A stretch of 8,413 nt of DNA from Dehalococcoidales bacterium (GTDB lineage: Bacteria; Chloroflexota; Dehalococcoidia; Dehalococcoidales; RBG-16-60-22). Below the pieces are notes generated by a model, which was given only the letters and a program-made list of their open reading frames with translations, made no database searches and had not been told where the DNA came from. Positions 1-5,728 of the stretch are shown here, in pieces. Location of the stretch: contig JAFGPF010000048.1 in NCBI GenBank assembly GCA_016926115.1, positions 1-8,413 on the forward strand. Direction: 5' to 3'. The position numbers were made by a program, and so were the translations under genes. Positions within the stretch are counted from its first letter, which is position 1. Each line of letters opens with the position of its first letter.

Positions 1-213
1 GAGCTGGCGGCAAGACTGCAGCAGCGCCGAACGGAAACCGCTGCGGATTTAGAACTCCGACTGAAAACCGCCGCGGAGGAAATGGAGACATTGCCGCTGT
101 TCGATTACCTGGTTATCAACCGGCAGGGGGAGCTCGACCGCGCCGTGGCGGACATCGAGGCCATCATCACCGCCGAGAAGTGCCGCGTCAAGCCCCGGGA
201 GATATCTCTTTAA
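1..213 (+). CDS. gmk: Guanylate kinase, C-terminal part (5' end outside window)
   Basis: The reading frame is open from base 1 to the TAA at 211-213 and gives the last 70 residues of a protein. The segment LFDYLVINRQGELDRAVADI followed by EAIITAEKCRV is the characteristic end of guanylate kinase, where the final strand and helix carry the (F/Y)DYxVxN and EKCRV signatures. The enzyme phosphorylates GMP to GDP with ATP in the cytosol, in purine nucleotide recycling. The P-loop and GMP-binding residues lie upstream of the window, so catalytic integrity cannot be judged. It is the only plus-strand gene here and runs head-on into pit with two bases between the stop codons. No terminator hairpin is visible after it. 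Confidence 0.88.
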   Translation, partial: ELAARLQQRRTETAADLELRLKTAAEEMETLPLFDYLVINRQGELDRAVADIEAIITAEKCRVKPREISL

Positions 214-215
214 CC

Positions 216-1235
216 TTAAAACCACAGGTGCAGCAGCCAGGAGAAGAAATAACCCAGCACGCCGCAGATAGGGAACGTAAGTATCCAGGCCGCCACGATG
301 TTGCCGGCGATGCCCCACCGCACCGCCGAGAACCGCTCCGTAGCCCCCACGCCCATGGTCGATGCGCTGATAAGGTGGGTGGTGCTTACCGGGATGCCGA
401 AGTGAGACGCAACCTCGATGACGGTAGCGGCTGATGTCTGGGTGGCAAAACCCTGCACGGGCCTGAGCGTGGTAACTCTCATCCCTATGGTCTTGATTAC
501 CCGCCAGCCTCCCATTGCGGTACCGACGCTGATAGCCAGCGCGGGCACGACGATCATCCACCACGTATCCCCGGACAATATCGTCAGCCTGTCCCATATA
601 CCGGGGTCGTTATAATAGATGACCATCGCCATGGCAATAACGCCTATGGGCATCTGGCCGTCGTTTTTACCATGACTGTAAGCCATGAAAGCGGTCGTCA
701 GGTATTGCGCCCCGCTGAAATTCCTCCTCATCTTTTCCGGGGAGGTACGCCGGAAAACCCAGTACAGCAGTATCATGGCTATGAAGCCGCCGGCAAAACC
801 GAGAGTAGGCGCGATGATTACCGCCGACATGATTTGAGCCATAACGCCCCATACCACCGCGCCTCCGCCGGTTACCGCTATACCCGCCGCCGCCAATCCG
901 GCAATGAACCCGTGGTGCAGGCTTATGGGTAAACCCATATAGGTGGCCAAAGTCCCCCATATGATTATGGAAGCCAGGGCGGCGATTACCGTGGCGAAGG
1001 TGATGGCTTCCGGGACGAGGATGCCCTTGCCGATGGTGTGGGCTACGGCGGTCCCCGTACAGGCTCCGGCCATATTGGCTACGGCGGCAATTATGATGGC
1101 GTTCCTCGGTGAAATGGAACGTGCCCCTATAGCCGGGGCGATGGCATTAGCAGCGTCGTTGAAGCCGTTGACTACACCGAAGCCGATGGAAAGTATGATA
1201 ATCAGGATAAACAGAGGCAGGGACGTATCAAGCAT
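216..1235 (-). CDS. pit: PiT-family inorganic phosphate transporter
   Basis: The 339-residue protein is almost entirely hydrophobic, with about ten predictable membrane segments. It carries both halves of the PiT signature: GFNDAANAIA at residues 24-33 and GIPVSTTHLISASTMGVG at 280-297, the duplicated GxxNDxxN and PxSxTH elements. The family takes up phosphate with H+ or Na+ across the cytoplasmic membrane. Its length matches the short bacterial and archaeal PiT form; E. coli PitA is about 500 residues and has a longer central loop. The start ATG at 1235 overlaps the TGA of the upstream DUF47 gene (shared ATGCTTGA), which implies translational coupling. The nearest Shine-Dalgarno (GAGGGGG, 1254-1248) is 12 bases away and inside a hairpin. 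Some PiT relatives carry sulfate (for example CysP), but the DUF47 partner favours phosphate. Confidence 0.93.
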   Translation of the reverse strand: MLDTSLPLFILIIILSIGFGVVNGFNDAANAIAPAIGARSISPRNAIIIAAVANMAGACTGTAVAHTIGKGILVPEAITFATVIAALASIIIWGTLATYMGLPISLHHGFIAGLAAAGIAVTGGGAVVWGVMAQIMSAVIIAPTLGFAGGFIAMILLYWVFRRTSPEKMRRNFSGAQYLTTAFMAYSHGKNDGQMPIGVIAMAMVIYYNDPGIWDRLTILSGDTWWMIVVPALAISVGTAMGGWRVIKTIGMRVTTLRPVQGFATQTSAATVIEVASHFGIPVSTTHLISASTMGVGATERFSAVRWGIAGNIVAAWILTFPICGVLGYFFSWLLHLWF

Positions 1236-1857
1236 GCTTGAGGGCTACCCCCTCAAGGACATTAGCCACATCCTCGCATCTGTCGGTGGCGCTTTCCATG
1301 TGCGCGTATATCTCGCGCCATTTGATAATCTCGGCAATATCACCGGTATTGTCGAATAGTTCCGCGGTGGCGGCGCGGTAAATGCGGTCGGCCATGTTCT
1401 CCAGCCGGTTTATCTCCACGCAACATTCCATTATCCGCTTGAGTTCCGAGCGTTTTCGCAGGCCGTGGACGGCAGATTCCACCTCGACTGCCCCCTTAAC
1501 GATGACATCCGCCAGCTGTTTCGCCCGCTCGGTGGGGTTTTTAACCTTGTAAATAAACATAGCGTCGGCGGCGGCGTGAATAAAGTCGAGGATATCGTCC
1601 ATGGTATGCGCCAGCAGGGCGATGTCCTCGCGGTCGAAGGGGGTAACGAACGTCCGGTGCAGGAGCGAGATAATCTGGTGGGTAAAGGTGTCTCCCTGGT
1701 GCTCCATCTCGGTTATCTCCGCCACCCGGCTGTCGATGAACTGCCAGTCGTCGACTATTTCCTTCAGCGCATTGGAGGCTTTGACGATGTTCTGCGCACT
1801 CTCCTCGAAGAGGTCGAAGAACTTGTGTTCCTTGGGGACGAAAGGCAGCCTGACCAT
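1228..1857 (-). CDS. DUF47 / PhoU-like phosphate transport regulator
   Basis: The 209-residue, highly charged and helical protein begins MVRLPFVPKEHKFFDLFEE and contains the segments TPFDREDIALLAHTMDDILD and EINRLENMADRIYR. These are typical of the DUF47 family (COG1392), which has a PhoU-like helical-bundle fold with acidic E/DxxxD metal-binding repeats. DUF47 genes very commonly sit directly upstream of PiT transporter genes and are thought to modulate PiT activity or phosphate signalling; the exact mechanism is not settled. The protein is cytosolic, with no signal peptide. The start at 1857 is supported by AGGAGA at 1870-1865, seven bases upstream. The stop overlaps the pit start by 8 bases, so the two are made from one mRNA. 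Confidence 0.92.
   Translation of the reverse strand: MVRLPFVPKEHKFFDLFEESAQNIVKASNALKEIVDDWQFIDSRVAEITEMEHQGDTFTHQIISLLHRTFVTPFDREDIALLAHTMDDILDFIHAAADAMFIYKVKNPTERAKQLADVIVKGAVEVESAVHGLRKRSELKRIMECCVEINRLENMADRIYRAATAELFDNTGDIAEIIKWREIYAHMESATDRCEDVANVLEGVALKHA
1237..1257 (-). promoter_or_regulatory. Hairpin masking the pit Shine-Dalgarno
   Basis: The mRNA segment contains a perfect 8-base inverted repeat, CTTGAGGG and CCCTCAAG, around the 5-base loop GGTAG. It ends one base before the pit ATG at 1235. The only purine-rich Shine-Dalgarno candidate for pit (GAGGGGG, 1254-1248) lies in the 5' arm and loop. The same bases encode residues near the C-terminus of DUF47 (VLEGVALKHA). Inference: the hairpin blocks independent initiation on pit until ribosomes translating DUF47 open it, fixing the ratio of the two proteins. 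The repeat is seen directly; the function is not proven. Confidence 0.55.
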
Positions 1858-1870
1858 AGTTGTTTCTCCT

Positions 1871-2005
1871 TTATCGGGAAAGATAGCGCGATGAACAGCG
1901 ATGCTGCGGCTTTAGTGAGACGGTAGAAAGAATGTGATATCTTGGTAGCGGATAAACAGGGGTGACTCGTGTAAATTCGGTGACTCGCCCAAACGTACCG
2001 GGCAA
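1871..2005 (-). CDS. Candidate 44-residue leader ORF upstream of DUF47-pit
   Basis: A TTG codon at 2005-2003 follows a strong Shine-Dalgarno AGGAGG (2017-2012) at six bases spacing. It opens a 44-codon frame ending in TAA at 1873-1871. That stop directly abuts the AGGAG used by the DUF47 gene (1870-1866), 13 bases before its start. The peptide has an internal repeat (RVT at residues 7-9 and 13-15) because an 18-base direct repeat falls in frame. It has no recognisable domain, no membrane segment and an unremarkable basic composition. It could be a translated leader peptide coupling initiation of DUF47, or a chance frame: an open run of 44 codons is not rare. The ribosome-site geometry at both ends is the main argument for it. 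Confidence 0.22.
   Translation of the reverse strand: MPGTFGRVTEFTRVTPVYPLPRYHILSTVSLKPQHRCSSRYLSR
1961..1987 (-). repeat. Two 9-base direct repeats, 18-base period, in DUF47-pit leader
   Basis: GGTGACTCG occurs at 1961-1969 and again at 1979-1987 (plus strand), separated by nine bases. The copies are identical and start 18 bases apart, close to two helical turns. They lie between the candidate promoter (2085-2057) and the DUF47 gene. They could be tandem binding sites for a regulator such as a phosphate-responsive response regulator, though classical Pho boxes have an 11-base period. They could also simply be a repeat within the possible leader ORF. Only the repeat itself is certain. Confidence 0.4.
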
Positions 2006-2056
2006 AATCGCCCTCCTTTGTCCAGACCAAAAGTTAAAAAACGAAAATCCAATATA

Positions 2057-2085
2057 AGTTTATTAAGATATTCGGTAATTGTCAA
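2057..2085 (-). promoter_or_regulatory. Candidate sigma-70 promoter for DUF47-pit
   Basis: On the minus strand a perfect TTGACA (2085-2080) is followed, after 17 bases, by TAAACT (2062-2057), which keeps the key T, A and final T of a -10 box. Transcription would begin near 2050 and give a leader of about 190 bases before DUF47. The site sits just after the rarA stop (2115), in the only AT-rich stretch between the two operons. The weak -10 keeps confidence modest. Confidence 0.4.
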
Positions 2086-2114
2086 GGAATCACCATACGC
2101 ACGGGAGGTGGTTT

Positions 2115-3518
2115 TCAGCTTTCGTTTTCCGGTTCGGGCCCGGGTGGTTCTTCAGTTTCCCCGCCTGTTTTCGGCTGGCTCTTCTTCTGCAACCACCCCT
2201 TGAGCCGGCCGAGGACTTCTTTTTCGTACCCGAACTTGCCGGGGTTGTAGAACTTCTTGTCTTTAATGGCGTCCGGCAGGTGCTGCTGGTCGACGAAATG
2301 GTCGGGTTCGTCGTGGGCGTATTTATAGTTTTCACCGTAGCCCAGGTCCTGCATCAGCGGCGTTACCGGATTGCGCAGGTGCAGCGGCACCGATTCGCTG
2401 GAGCCACCCTTGATTTCCTCCCTCACCTTGTTGTATGCCTCGTAGAGGGAGTTGCTCTTGGGGGCGGTTGCCAGATAGACCGCCGCCTCGGCCAGCGCCA
2501 GGTTGCCTTCCGGCATGCCGATGAAGTGGACGGCCTGCTGCGCCGCCATGGCTACCACCAGCGCCTGCGGGTCCGCCATGCCGACGTCCTCCGAGGCGAA
2601 GCGTACCAGTCGGCGGGCGATGTACAGGGGGTCTTCACCGGCTTCCAGCATTACCGCCAGCCAGTAAATCGATGCGTCCGGGTCGGAGTCACGCATGGAC
2701 TTGTGCAGGGCGGATATAAGGTCGTAGTGCTGCTCTCCGGCGCGGTCGTAGAGGACGGCGCGCCGCTGGAGGGCGTCTTCGATGACGGAGAGGGTAATCA
2801 CCCGCTTGCCTTCGATGTTGGGGGGGGTATTCTGGGCGGCTGTTTCCAGGGTGTTGAGGGCTATGCGCGCGTCATGGTTGGACATGGCGATGAGGTGGCT
2901 GATGGCGTCGGGCGCCATCTCGGCGTTGAGCTCGCCGATTCCCTGGAACTTGTCCTTGAGCGCCCGGTGGATGAGTATCTGTATCTCGTCTTCGGTGAGG
3001 GGTTTGAGGGGGAGGACGCGACTGCGCGAGAGCAGGGGAGAGGTTACCTCGAAGGAGGGGTTTTCCGTGGTGGCGCCGATGAGGACTACGGTGCCGTCCT
3101 CGACGTAGGGCAGGACGGCGTCCTGCTGGGTCTTGTTGAAGCGGTGAATCTCGTCGATGAAGAGGATGGTCTTCTGCATGTGCACCTTGCGCCGTTCCGC
3201 CGCCTGCTGGACAATCTTGCGCAGGTCGTTGACGCTGGCGCTGACGGCGCTGATGGGGTCGAAGTAGGCGCCGGTGCTGTTGGCGATGATGTAGGCCAGG
3301 GTGGTCTTGCCGCAGCCCGGCGGTCCCCAGAAAATCATCGAGGGGATACGGTCGGCTTCTATGGCGCGCCGGAGCACCCGTCCCTTGCCGATAATGTGCT
3401 CCTGGCCGACGAACGTGTGCAGGCTGTTGGGCCTCATGCGCGTGGCGAGGGGGGCGTTTAAGTTCTGCTGTTCCTGGTCCTGTTGCGGTTGTTGCTGCTC
3501 GAACATATCCATGCTCAT
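2115..3518 (-). CDS. rarA: RarA/MgsA-type replication-associated recombination AAA+ ATPase
   Basis: The 467-residue protein has a clamp-loader-like AAA+ core: Walker A GPPGCGKT at 65-72, Walker B LFIDEIH at 119-125, sensor 1 GATTEN at 148-153 and an arginine finger in SRSR at 164-167. The N-terminal LATRMRPNSLHTFVGQEHII and the C-terminal half (for example HKSMRDSDPDASIYWLAVML) are diagnostic of the RarA/MgsA/WRNIP1 family. The family forms tetramers, binds SSB and single-strand/duplex junctions, and acts at stalled or broken forks. Residues 7-18 are unusually glutamine-rich, and the C-terminal tail of about 25 residues is polar, acidic and proline-rich, which makes the protein slightly longer than E. 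coli RarA (447). The AGGAAGGTGG upstream fits either ATG 3518 or ATG 3512. It follows the zinc-ribbon gene by 16 bases and is probably cotranscribed. Confidence 0.95.
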   Translation of the reverse strand: MSMDMFEQQQPQQDQEQQNLNAPLATRMRPNSLHTFVGQEHIIGKGRVLRRAIEADRIPSMIFWGPPGCGKTTLAYIIANSTGAYFDPISAVSASVNDLRKIVQQAAERRKVHMQKTILFIDEIHRFNKTQQDAVLPYVEDGTVVLIGATTENPSFEVTSPLLSRSRVLPLKPLTEDEIQILIHRALKDKFQGIGELNAEMAPDAISHLIAMSNHDARIALNTLETAAQNTPPNIEGKRVITLSVIEDALQRRAVLYDRAGEQHYDLISALHKSMRDSDPDASIYWLAVMLEAGEDPLYIARRLVRFASEDVGMADPQALVVAMAAQQAVHFIGMPEGNLALAEAAVYLATAPKSNSLYEAYNKVREEIKGGSSESVPLHLRNPVTPLMQDLGYGENYKYAHDEPDHFVDQQHLPDAIKDKKFYNPGKFGYEKEVLGRLKGWLQKKSQPKTGGETEEPPGPEPENES

Positions 3519-3534
3519 GGTCCACCTTCCTGAG

Positions 3535-3858
3535 CTAGCGGCTGCTCCATGCGGGCATCGTGGAGAGGTATTCGCCGGCGGCGGTCTCGGCGGCTGCCCG
3601 GTCCATGCCGCGGCTGTCCATCATCATCTGCACCATGCCTTCCAGGACTTCCTCGTAGTTTTTGAGGCGCCCGTCCGGGTTGCAGCAGTGGACGCAGTAC
3701 CGGTTGGCCACGTTCCCGCCCCCGTACTGCTCCGGGTTCATCATGGGCATGCCGCAGCTTTCACAGTTGGCGGTAACGGGCACCTCACAGCCGTCGCAGG
3801 TCTCCGCGGTATCCATCTCCAGTTCCGATATGGGCTTGTGTCCGTTTCCGTCCGGCAC
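3535..3858 (-). CDS. Small zinc-ribbon protein (PF12674-like)
   Basis: The 107-residue protein has three CxxC pairs: C21-x2-C24, C32-x2-C35 in CESCGMPM, and C55-x2-C58 in NRYCVHCCNPDG. The CxSCGMPM...YCxxCxxDG arrangement followed by a Met-rich helix (EEVLEGMVQMMMDSRGM) matches the putative zinc-ribbon domain PF12674, whose role is unknown. There is no signal peptide or membrane segment, so it is probably cytosolic. The start is GTG at 3858, supported by GAGGA (3869-3865) six bases upstream; an ATG at 3872 is out of frame. It lies 16 bases upstream of rarA on the same strand, so coexpression with a fork-repair ATPase is likely, but a functional link is only inference. The extra N-terminal CxxC (C21/C24) could add a second metal site. 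Confidence 0.8.
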   Translation of the reverse strand: MPDGNGHKPISELEMDTAETCDGCEVPVTANCESCGMPMMNPEQYGGGNVANRYCVHCCNPDGRLKNYEEVLEGMVQMMMDSRGMDRAAAETAAGEYLSTMPAWSSR

Positions 3859-3877
3859 GTTTTGTCCTCATGAAAAT

Positions 3878-3913
3878 ATTATATATCTATTGCGTGGATT
3901 AAGTTTACTGCAA
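3878..3913 (-). promoter_or_regulatory. Candidate promoter for zinc-ribbon-rarA operon
   Basis: A consensus -10 TATAAT lies at 3883-3878, within the very AT-rich run upstream of the GTG start at 3858. A -35 at 17 bases would read AAACTT, which is poor. TTGCAG at 3913-3908 is a better -35 but stands 24 bases from TATAAT, or 18 from the weaker TAGATA at 3889-3884. Use of the TATAAT would leave a leader of only about 12 bases that still includes the Shine-Dalgarno. The region is the likely promoter, but the exact boxes are uncertain. Confidence 0.3.
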
Positions 3914-3950
3914 ATGATGAAAATTATCTAGTTTACCTCACCCCCTGTGT

Positions 3951-3987
3951 CCCCCTCTCCTGGTAAGGCGCCCCGCAGGAGAGGGGG
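3951..3987. repeat. Long perfect inverted repeat (11-base arms)
   Basis: CCCCCTCTCCT (3951-3961) is exactly complementary to AGGAGAGGGGG (3977-3987), around a 15-base GC-rich loop. Flanking ACCTC and GAGGT-like segments (from about 3935, and to 3991) extend the symmetry. C-rich CCTCACCCCC...CCCTCTCC palindromes of this look are common as dispersed intergenic elements in several bacterial phyla, Chloroflexota included. No run of T follows on either strand, so it is not a classical terminator. It could be a non-coding miniature element. Confidence 0.55.
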
Positions 3988-3997
3988 AGGTTAAGGA

Positions 3998-4016
3998 AGA
4001 GGGGCTTCGCCCCTCT
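3998..4016. terminator. Stable hairpin downstream of the methylase gene
   Basis: AGAGGGGC and GCCCCTCT form a perfect 8-base stem around a TTC loop (GAA on the minus strand), starting 38 bases after the methylase stop. On the minus strand it is followed by TTCCTTAACC, which is only weakly T-rich. It could act as an imperfect transcription terminator for the methylase, or be the second hairpin of the adjacent palindromic element. The hairpin is certain; its use as a terminator is a guess. Confidence 0.35.
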
Positions 4017-4053
4017 AGGACTGCCTGTAGGGATTTGGATAGTTAGAGAAAAA

Positions 4054-5310
4054 TTAGGCAGTCTCCAGTTTCAGCATTTCCTCCGGACTGGTGAGAACGA
4101 CCTCGATATTTTCCGCGGTCTCTATCTCAAACTTTCTTTTTCTCGCGCCATCATCAAATCCTATTTGGGAAACCACCATAACTTTCTTAATCGGCTGAGG
4201 CACATTAGGGTGGTACTTAGCATCGGTAATAAACTGGCTAAGTACCTTATAGCTGATCTCAAAAGTCTTTACCTGTATCGGTATGCCGTCGTGGGTAATT
4301 CCGTCAACGCCCTTGTCTGGATAAGGTTTTATCGCCTTGAAGTATTCATTTACCCAGTCCTCGAATTGTTTAGGGTTCATTTCCAGCACTTCGCTCAAGT
4401 CTCTGGTGACGTAACGTGCCTGTGCAAAAAGTTCATGCCCCCGGTTCTTGATGACTGAAAAAGCGGTGGGTAATTCACCCGGCTTTCTTTCAGAGGTATC
4501 TATATCAATGCCGATGAACTTGCGGTTTAACTTAGAGGCTGCAATGACTGTTGTCCCGCATCCACAAAATGGGTCTAGAACTAAATCACTCTCATTGCTG
4601 GATATTTTGATAATTCGTTCTAGAAGTGCCTCTGGTTTCTGTGTCGGATAACCTGCGTTTTGATAATCTGTAGGGCTGTGAATAGGAGTAACATCAGTCC
4701 ACCAACTGTTTATCGGCGTGCCTTCTGCTCTTAATCCCTTTTCAGCATATTTGCCTTTTATTTTAGTCCTGCCCCTCTGGACAGTTCCTTCAGAATAAGG
4801 CCTATATTGTATGTTAAATACATAATCTTTGCTTTTTGTGTACCTGAAGATAGTATCATGCTTTCGCGGCAAATCCCTTTTAGGGATACCCCCGCCAGCG
4901 TAACACCATACTATTTCATTCCTGAAATTCCCAGCTCCAAATATCTCATCCATAATCATTTTCAAATAGTGCGAAGCTCTCCAGTCGCAATGCAAATAAA
5001 TACTGCCTGTCTTTTTAAGTACATTATGGCAGGCCTGCAGCCTCTCCATCATGTAGTACAAATAGGATGCGAAATCAGGTCTTTGTATGGCTATATGCTT
5101 TAACCAGTTAGGGGCATGAAATGATACCCCCTTTTCCTTCCAGAACTGCCTGGAATCTTCAAAAGACACCTCCATAGCTTCGGGGCGCCATTTGCCCTTT
5201 TGTATCTTGCCGGTAAAGAAAGGCGGGTCAAGATAAATCAGGTCTACGGCTTCGGGGAGAATATCATGCTTGAGTACGAAGAGACAATCGCCGTGATAAA
5301 ACGTATTCAT
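4054..5310 (-). CDS. Beta-class DNA methyltransferase with C-terminal nuclease-like domain
   Basis: The 418-residue protein has the N4/N6 DNA methylase fold in beta-class order: catalytic motif IV DPPF at 28-31, then motif X PTQKPEALLERII at 222-234, then the SAM-binding motif I LDPFCGCGTT at 245-254 and GIDI at 267-270. It would methylate adenine N6 or cytosine N4 in a specific site that cannot be read from sequence. Residues about 313-412 form an extra domain: helix FEDWVNEYF, then VDGITHDGIPIQVK with D336-x9-Q346-x-K348, the pattern of Mrr-like PD-(D/E)xK nucleases. It may therefore both modify and cut DNA, or use the domain only for binding. ATG 5310 has AAGGAG (5322-5317) six bases upstream. 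Base composition is visibly more AT-rich than rarA or the amr genes, which suggests transfer. No separate restriction gene is adjacent. Confidence 0.88.
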   Translation of the reverse strand: MNTFYHGDCLFVLKHDILPEAVDLIYLDPPFFTGKIQKGKWRPEAMEVSFEDSRQFWKEKGVSFHAPNWLKHIAIQRPDFASYLYYMMERLQACHNVLKKTGSIYLHCDWRASHYLKMIMDEIFGAGNFRNEIVWCYAGGGIPKRDLPRKHDTIFRYTKSKDYVFNIQYRPYSEGTVQRGRTKIKGKYAEKGLRAEGTPINSWWTDVTPIHSPTDYQNAGYPTQKPEALLERIIKISSNESDLVLDPFCGCGTTVIAASKLNRKFIGIDIDTSERKPGELPTAFSVIKNRGHELFAQARYVTRDLSEVLEMNPKQFEDWVNEYFKAIKPYPDKGVDGITHDGIPIQVKTFEISYKVLSQFITDAKYHPNVPQPIKKVMVVSQIGFDDGARKRKFEIETAENIEVVLTSPEEMLKLETA

Positions 5311-5337
5311 AGCTCACTCCTTAAGCTATTTGGCAGT

Positions 5338-5365
5338 ATTATACACTACAGGAGTTTTCAATCAA
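5338..5365 (-). promoter_or_regulatory. Sigma-70 promoter of the methylase gene
   Basis: On the minus strand TTGATT (5365-5360) and a perfect TATAAT (5343-5338) are separated by 16 bases. Transcription would start near 5331, giving a leader of about 20 bases that contains the AAGGAG ribosome site and leads to the ATG at 5310. The geometry is nearly ideal and implies that the methylase is transcribed on its own, separately from the toxin-antitoxin pair upstream. Confidence 0.6.
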
Positions 5366-5399
5366 AGCAAATGTAACCCTCTTAATAATCTCACCTTTT

Positions 5400-5439
5400 C
5401 CTTCCTAAGGGAAGGGTGTCAGGGAAATGGATTTGCCCT
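5400..5439. repeat. Two small hairpins between toxin and methylase genes
   Basis: CCTTCC (5400-5405) pairs with GGAAGG (5410-5415) around TAAG. A second imperfect hairpin follows: AGGGAAAT (5421-5428) with ATTTGCCCT (5431-5439). Preceded by TCTCACC (5390-5396), the order CTCACC, hairpin, hairpin resembles the element at about 3934-4016 on the other side of the methylase, though the sequences themselves are only loosely alike. No T-run follows on the minus strand, so a terminator for the toxin gene is not supported. Confidence 0.35.
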
Positions 5440-5458
5440 CCCTTTACTCCCCCTCAAA

Positions 5459-5728
5459 TTAAAGCAGGTCTTTTACCCTGTTGTACGTATCTTCTGAGCG
5501 CCGGACGATTTTACCCACCAGGACCAGCCTGTCTTTATCAAAAACGGCGTAGATGATACGCCAATCCCCAACTCTGATTCTATAAATATTCCCGCGAATC
5601 TTTTTAATACCCGGAGACCTTGGATTGATTTTTAAACGGTCTAAGGTTGCATCTATTCTGTTCTGGTCTACGGGAGAGAGTTTGTCGTATTCGCGGTAAG
5701 CACGCCTGGTGAGGATAACTTTATACAT
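5459..5728 (-). CDS. RelE/ParE-superfamily toxin
   Basis: The 89-residue basic protein has the compact RelE fold pattern: MYKVILTRRAYREYDKL at the N-terminus, a helical hairpin (residues 18-35), then the core strands IYRIRVGDWRIIYAV (48-62) and VLVGKIVRRSEDTY (69-82). Within the family such proteins are ribosome-dependent mRNA endonucleases (RelE-like) or gyrase poisons (ParE-like). The GDWRIIY core with an arginine-rich C-terminal strand ending in Y favours the mRNA interferase branch. The ATG at 5728 overlaps the antitoxin stop by 8 bases (ATGTATAA), so translation is coupled. The length is normal for the family and no key region is missing. Confidence 0.9.
   Translation of the reverse strand: MYKVILTRRAYREYDKLSPVDQNRIDATLDRLKINPRSPGIKKIRGNIYRIRVGDWRIIYAVFDKDRLVLVGKIVRRSEDTYNRVKDLL

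Noticed and set aside
199..208. GAGATATCTC palindrome at the end of gmk
   Set aside because: A 10-base palindrome with no loop, inside coding sequence and without a T-run, gives no support for a terminator or operator.
1764..2030. 88-codon minus-strand frame starting near 2030
   Set aside because: It runs out of frame into the DUF47 coding region and has no ribosome site of its own. The AGGAGG nearby serves the TTG at 2005 better.
2050..2075. rarA terminator (AT-rich stem followed by TTTTCGTTTTTT on the minus strand)
   Set aside because: The stem is imperfect and very AT-rich with a long loop, and it overlaps a better promoter candidate. It cannot be told from chance symmetry in AT-rich DNA.
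2820..2827. Run of eight G in rarA as a phase-variable slippage site
   Set aside because: It encodes two prolines in an ordinary family position, and rarA is not a surface or defence gene. Eight bases alone is weak evidence for phase variation.
2079..3461. Open frame of 460 codons on the plus strand
   Set aside because: It lies opposite rarA, has no recognisable domain, and its low-complexity G/V/D-rich translation is what the reverse of GC-rich codons gives. RarA has every family motif.
5400..5415. Intrinsic terminator for the toxin gene
   Set aside because: The stem is short, and on the minus strand it is followed by AAAAGG, not a T-run.
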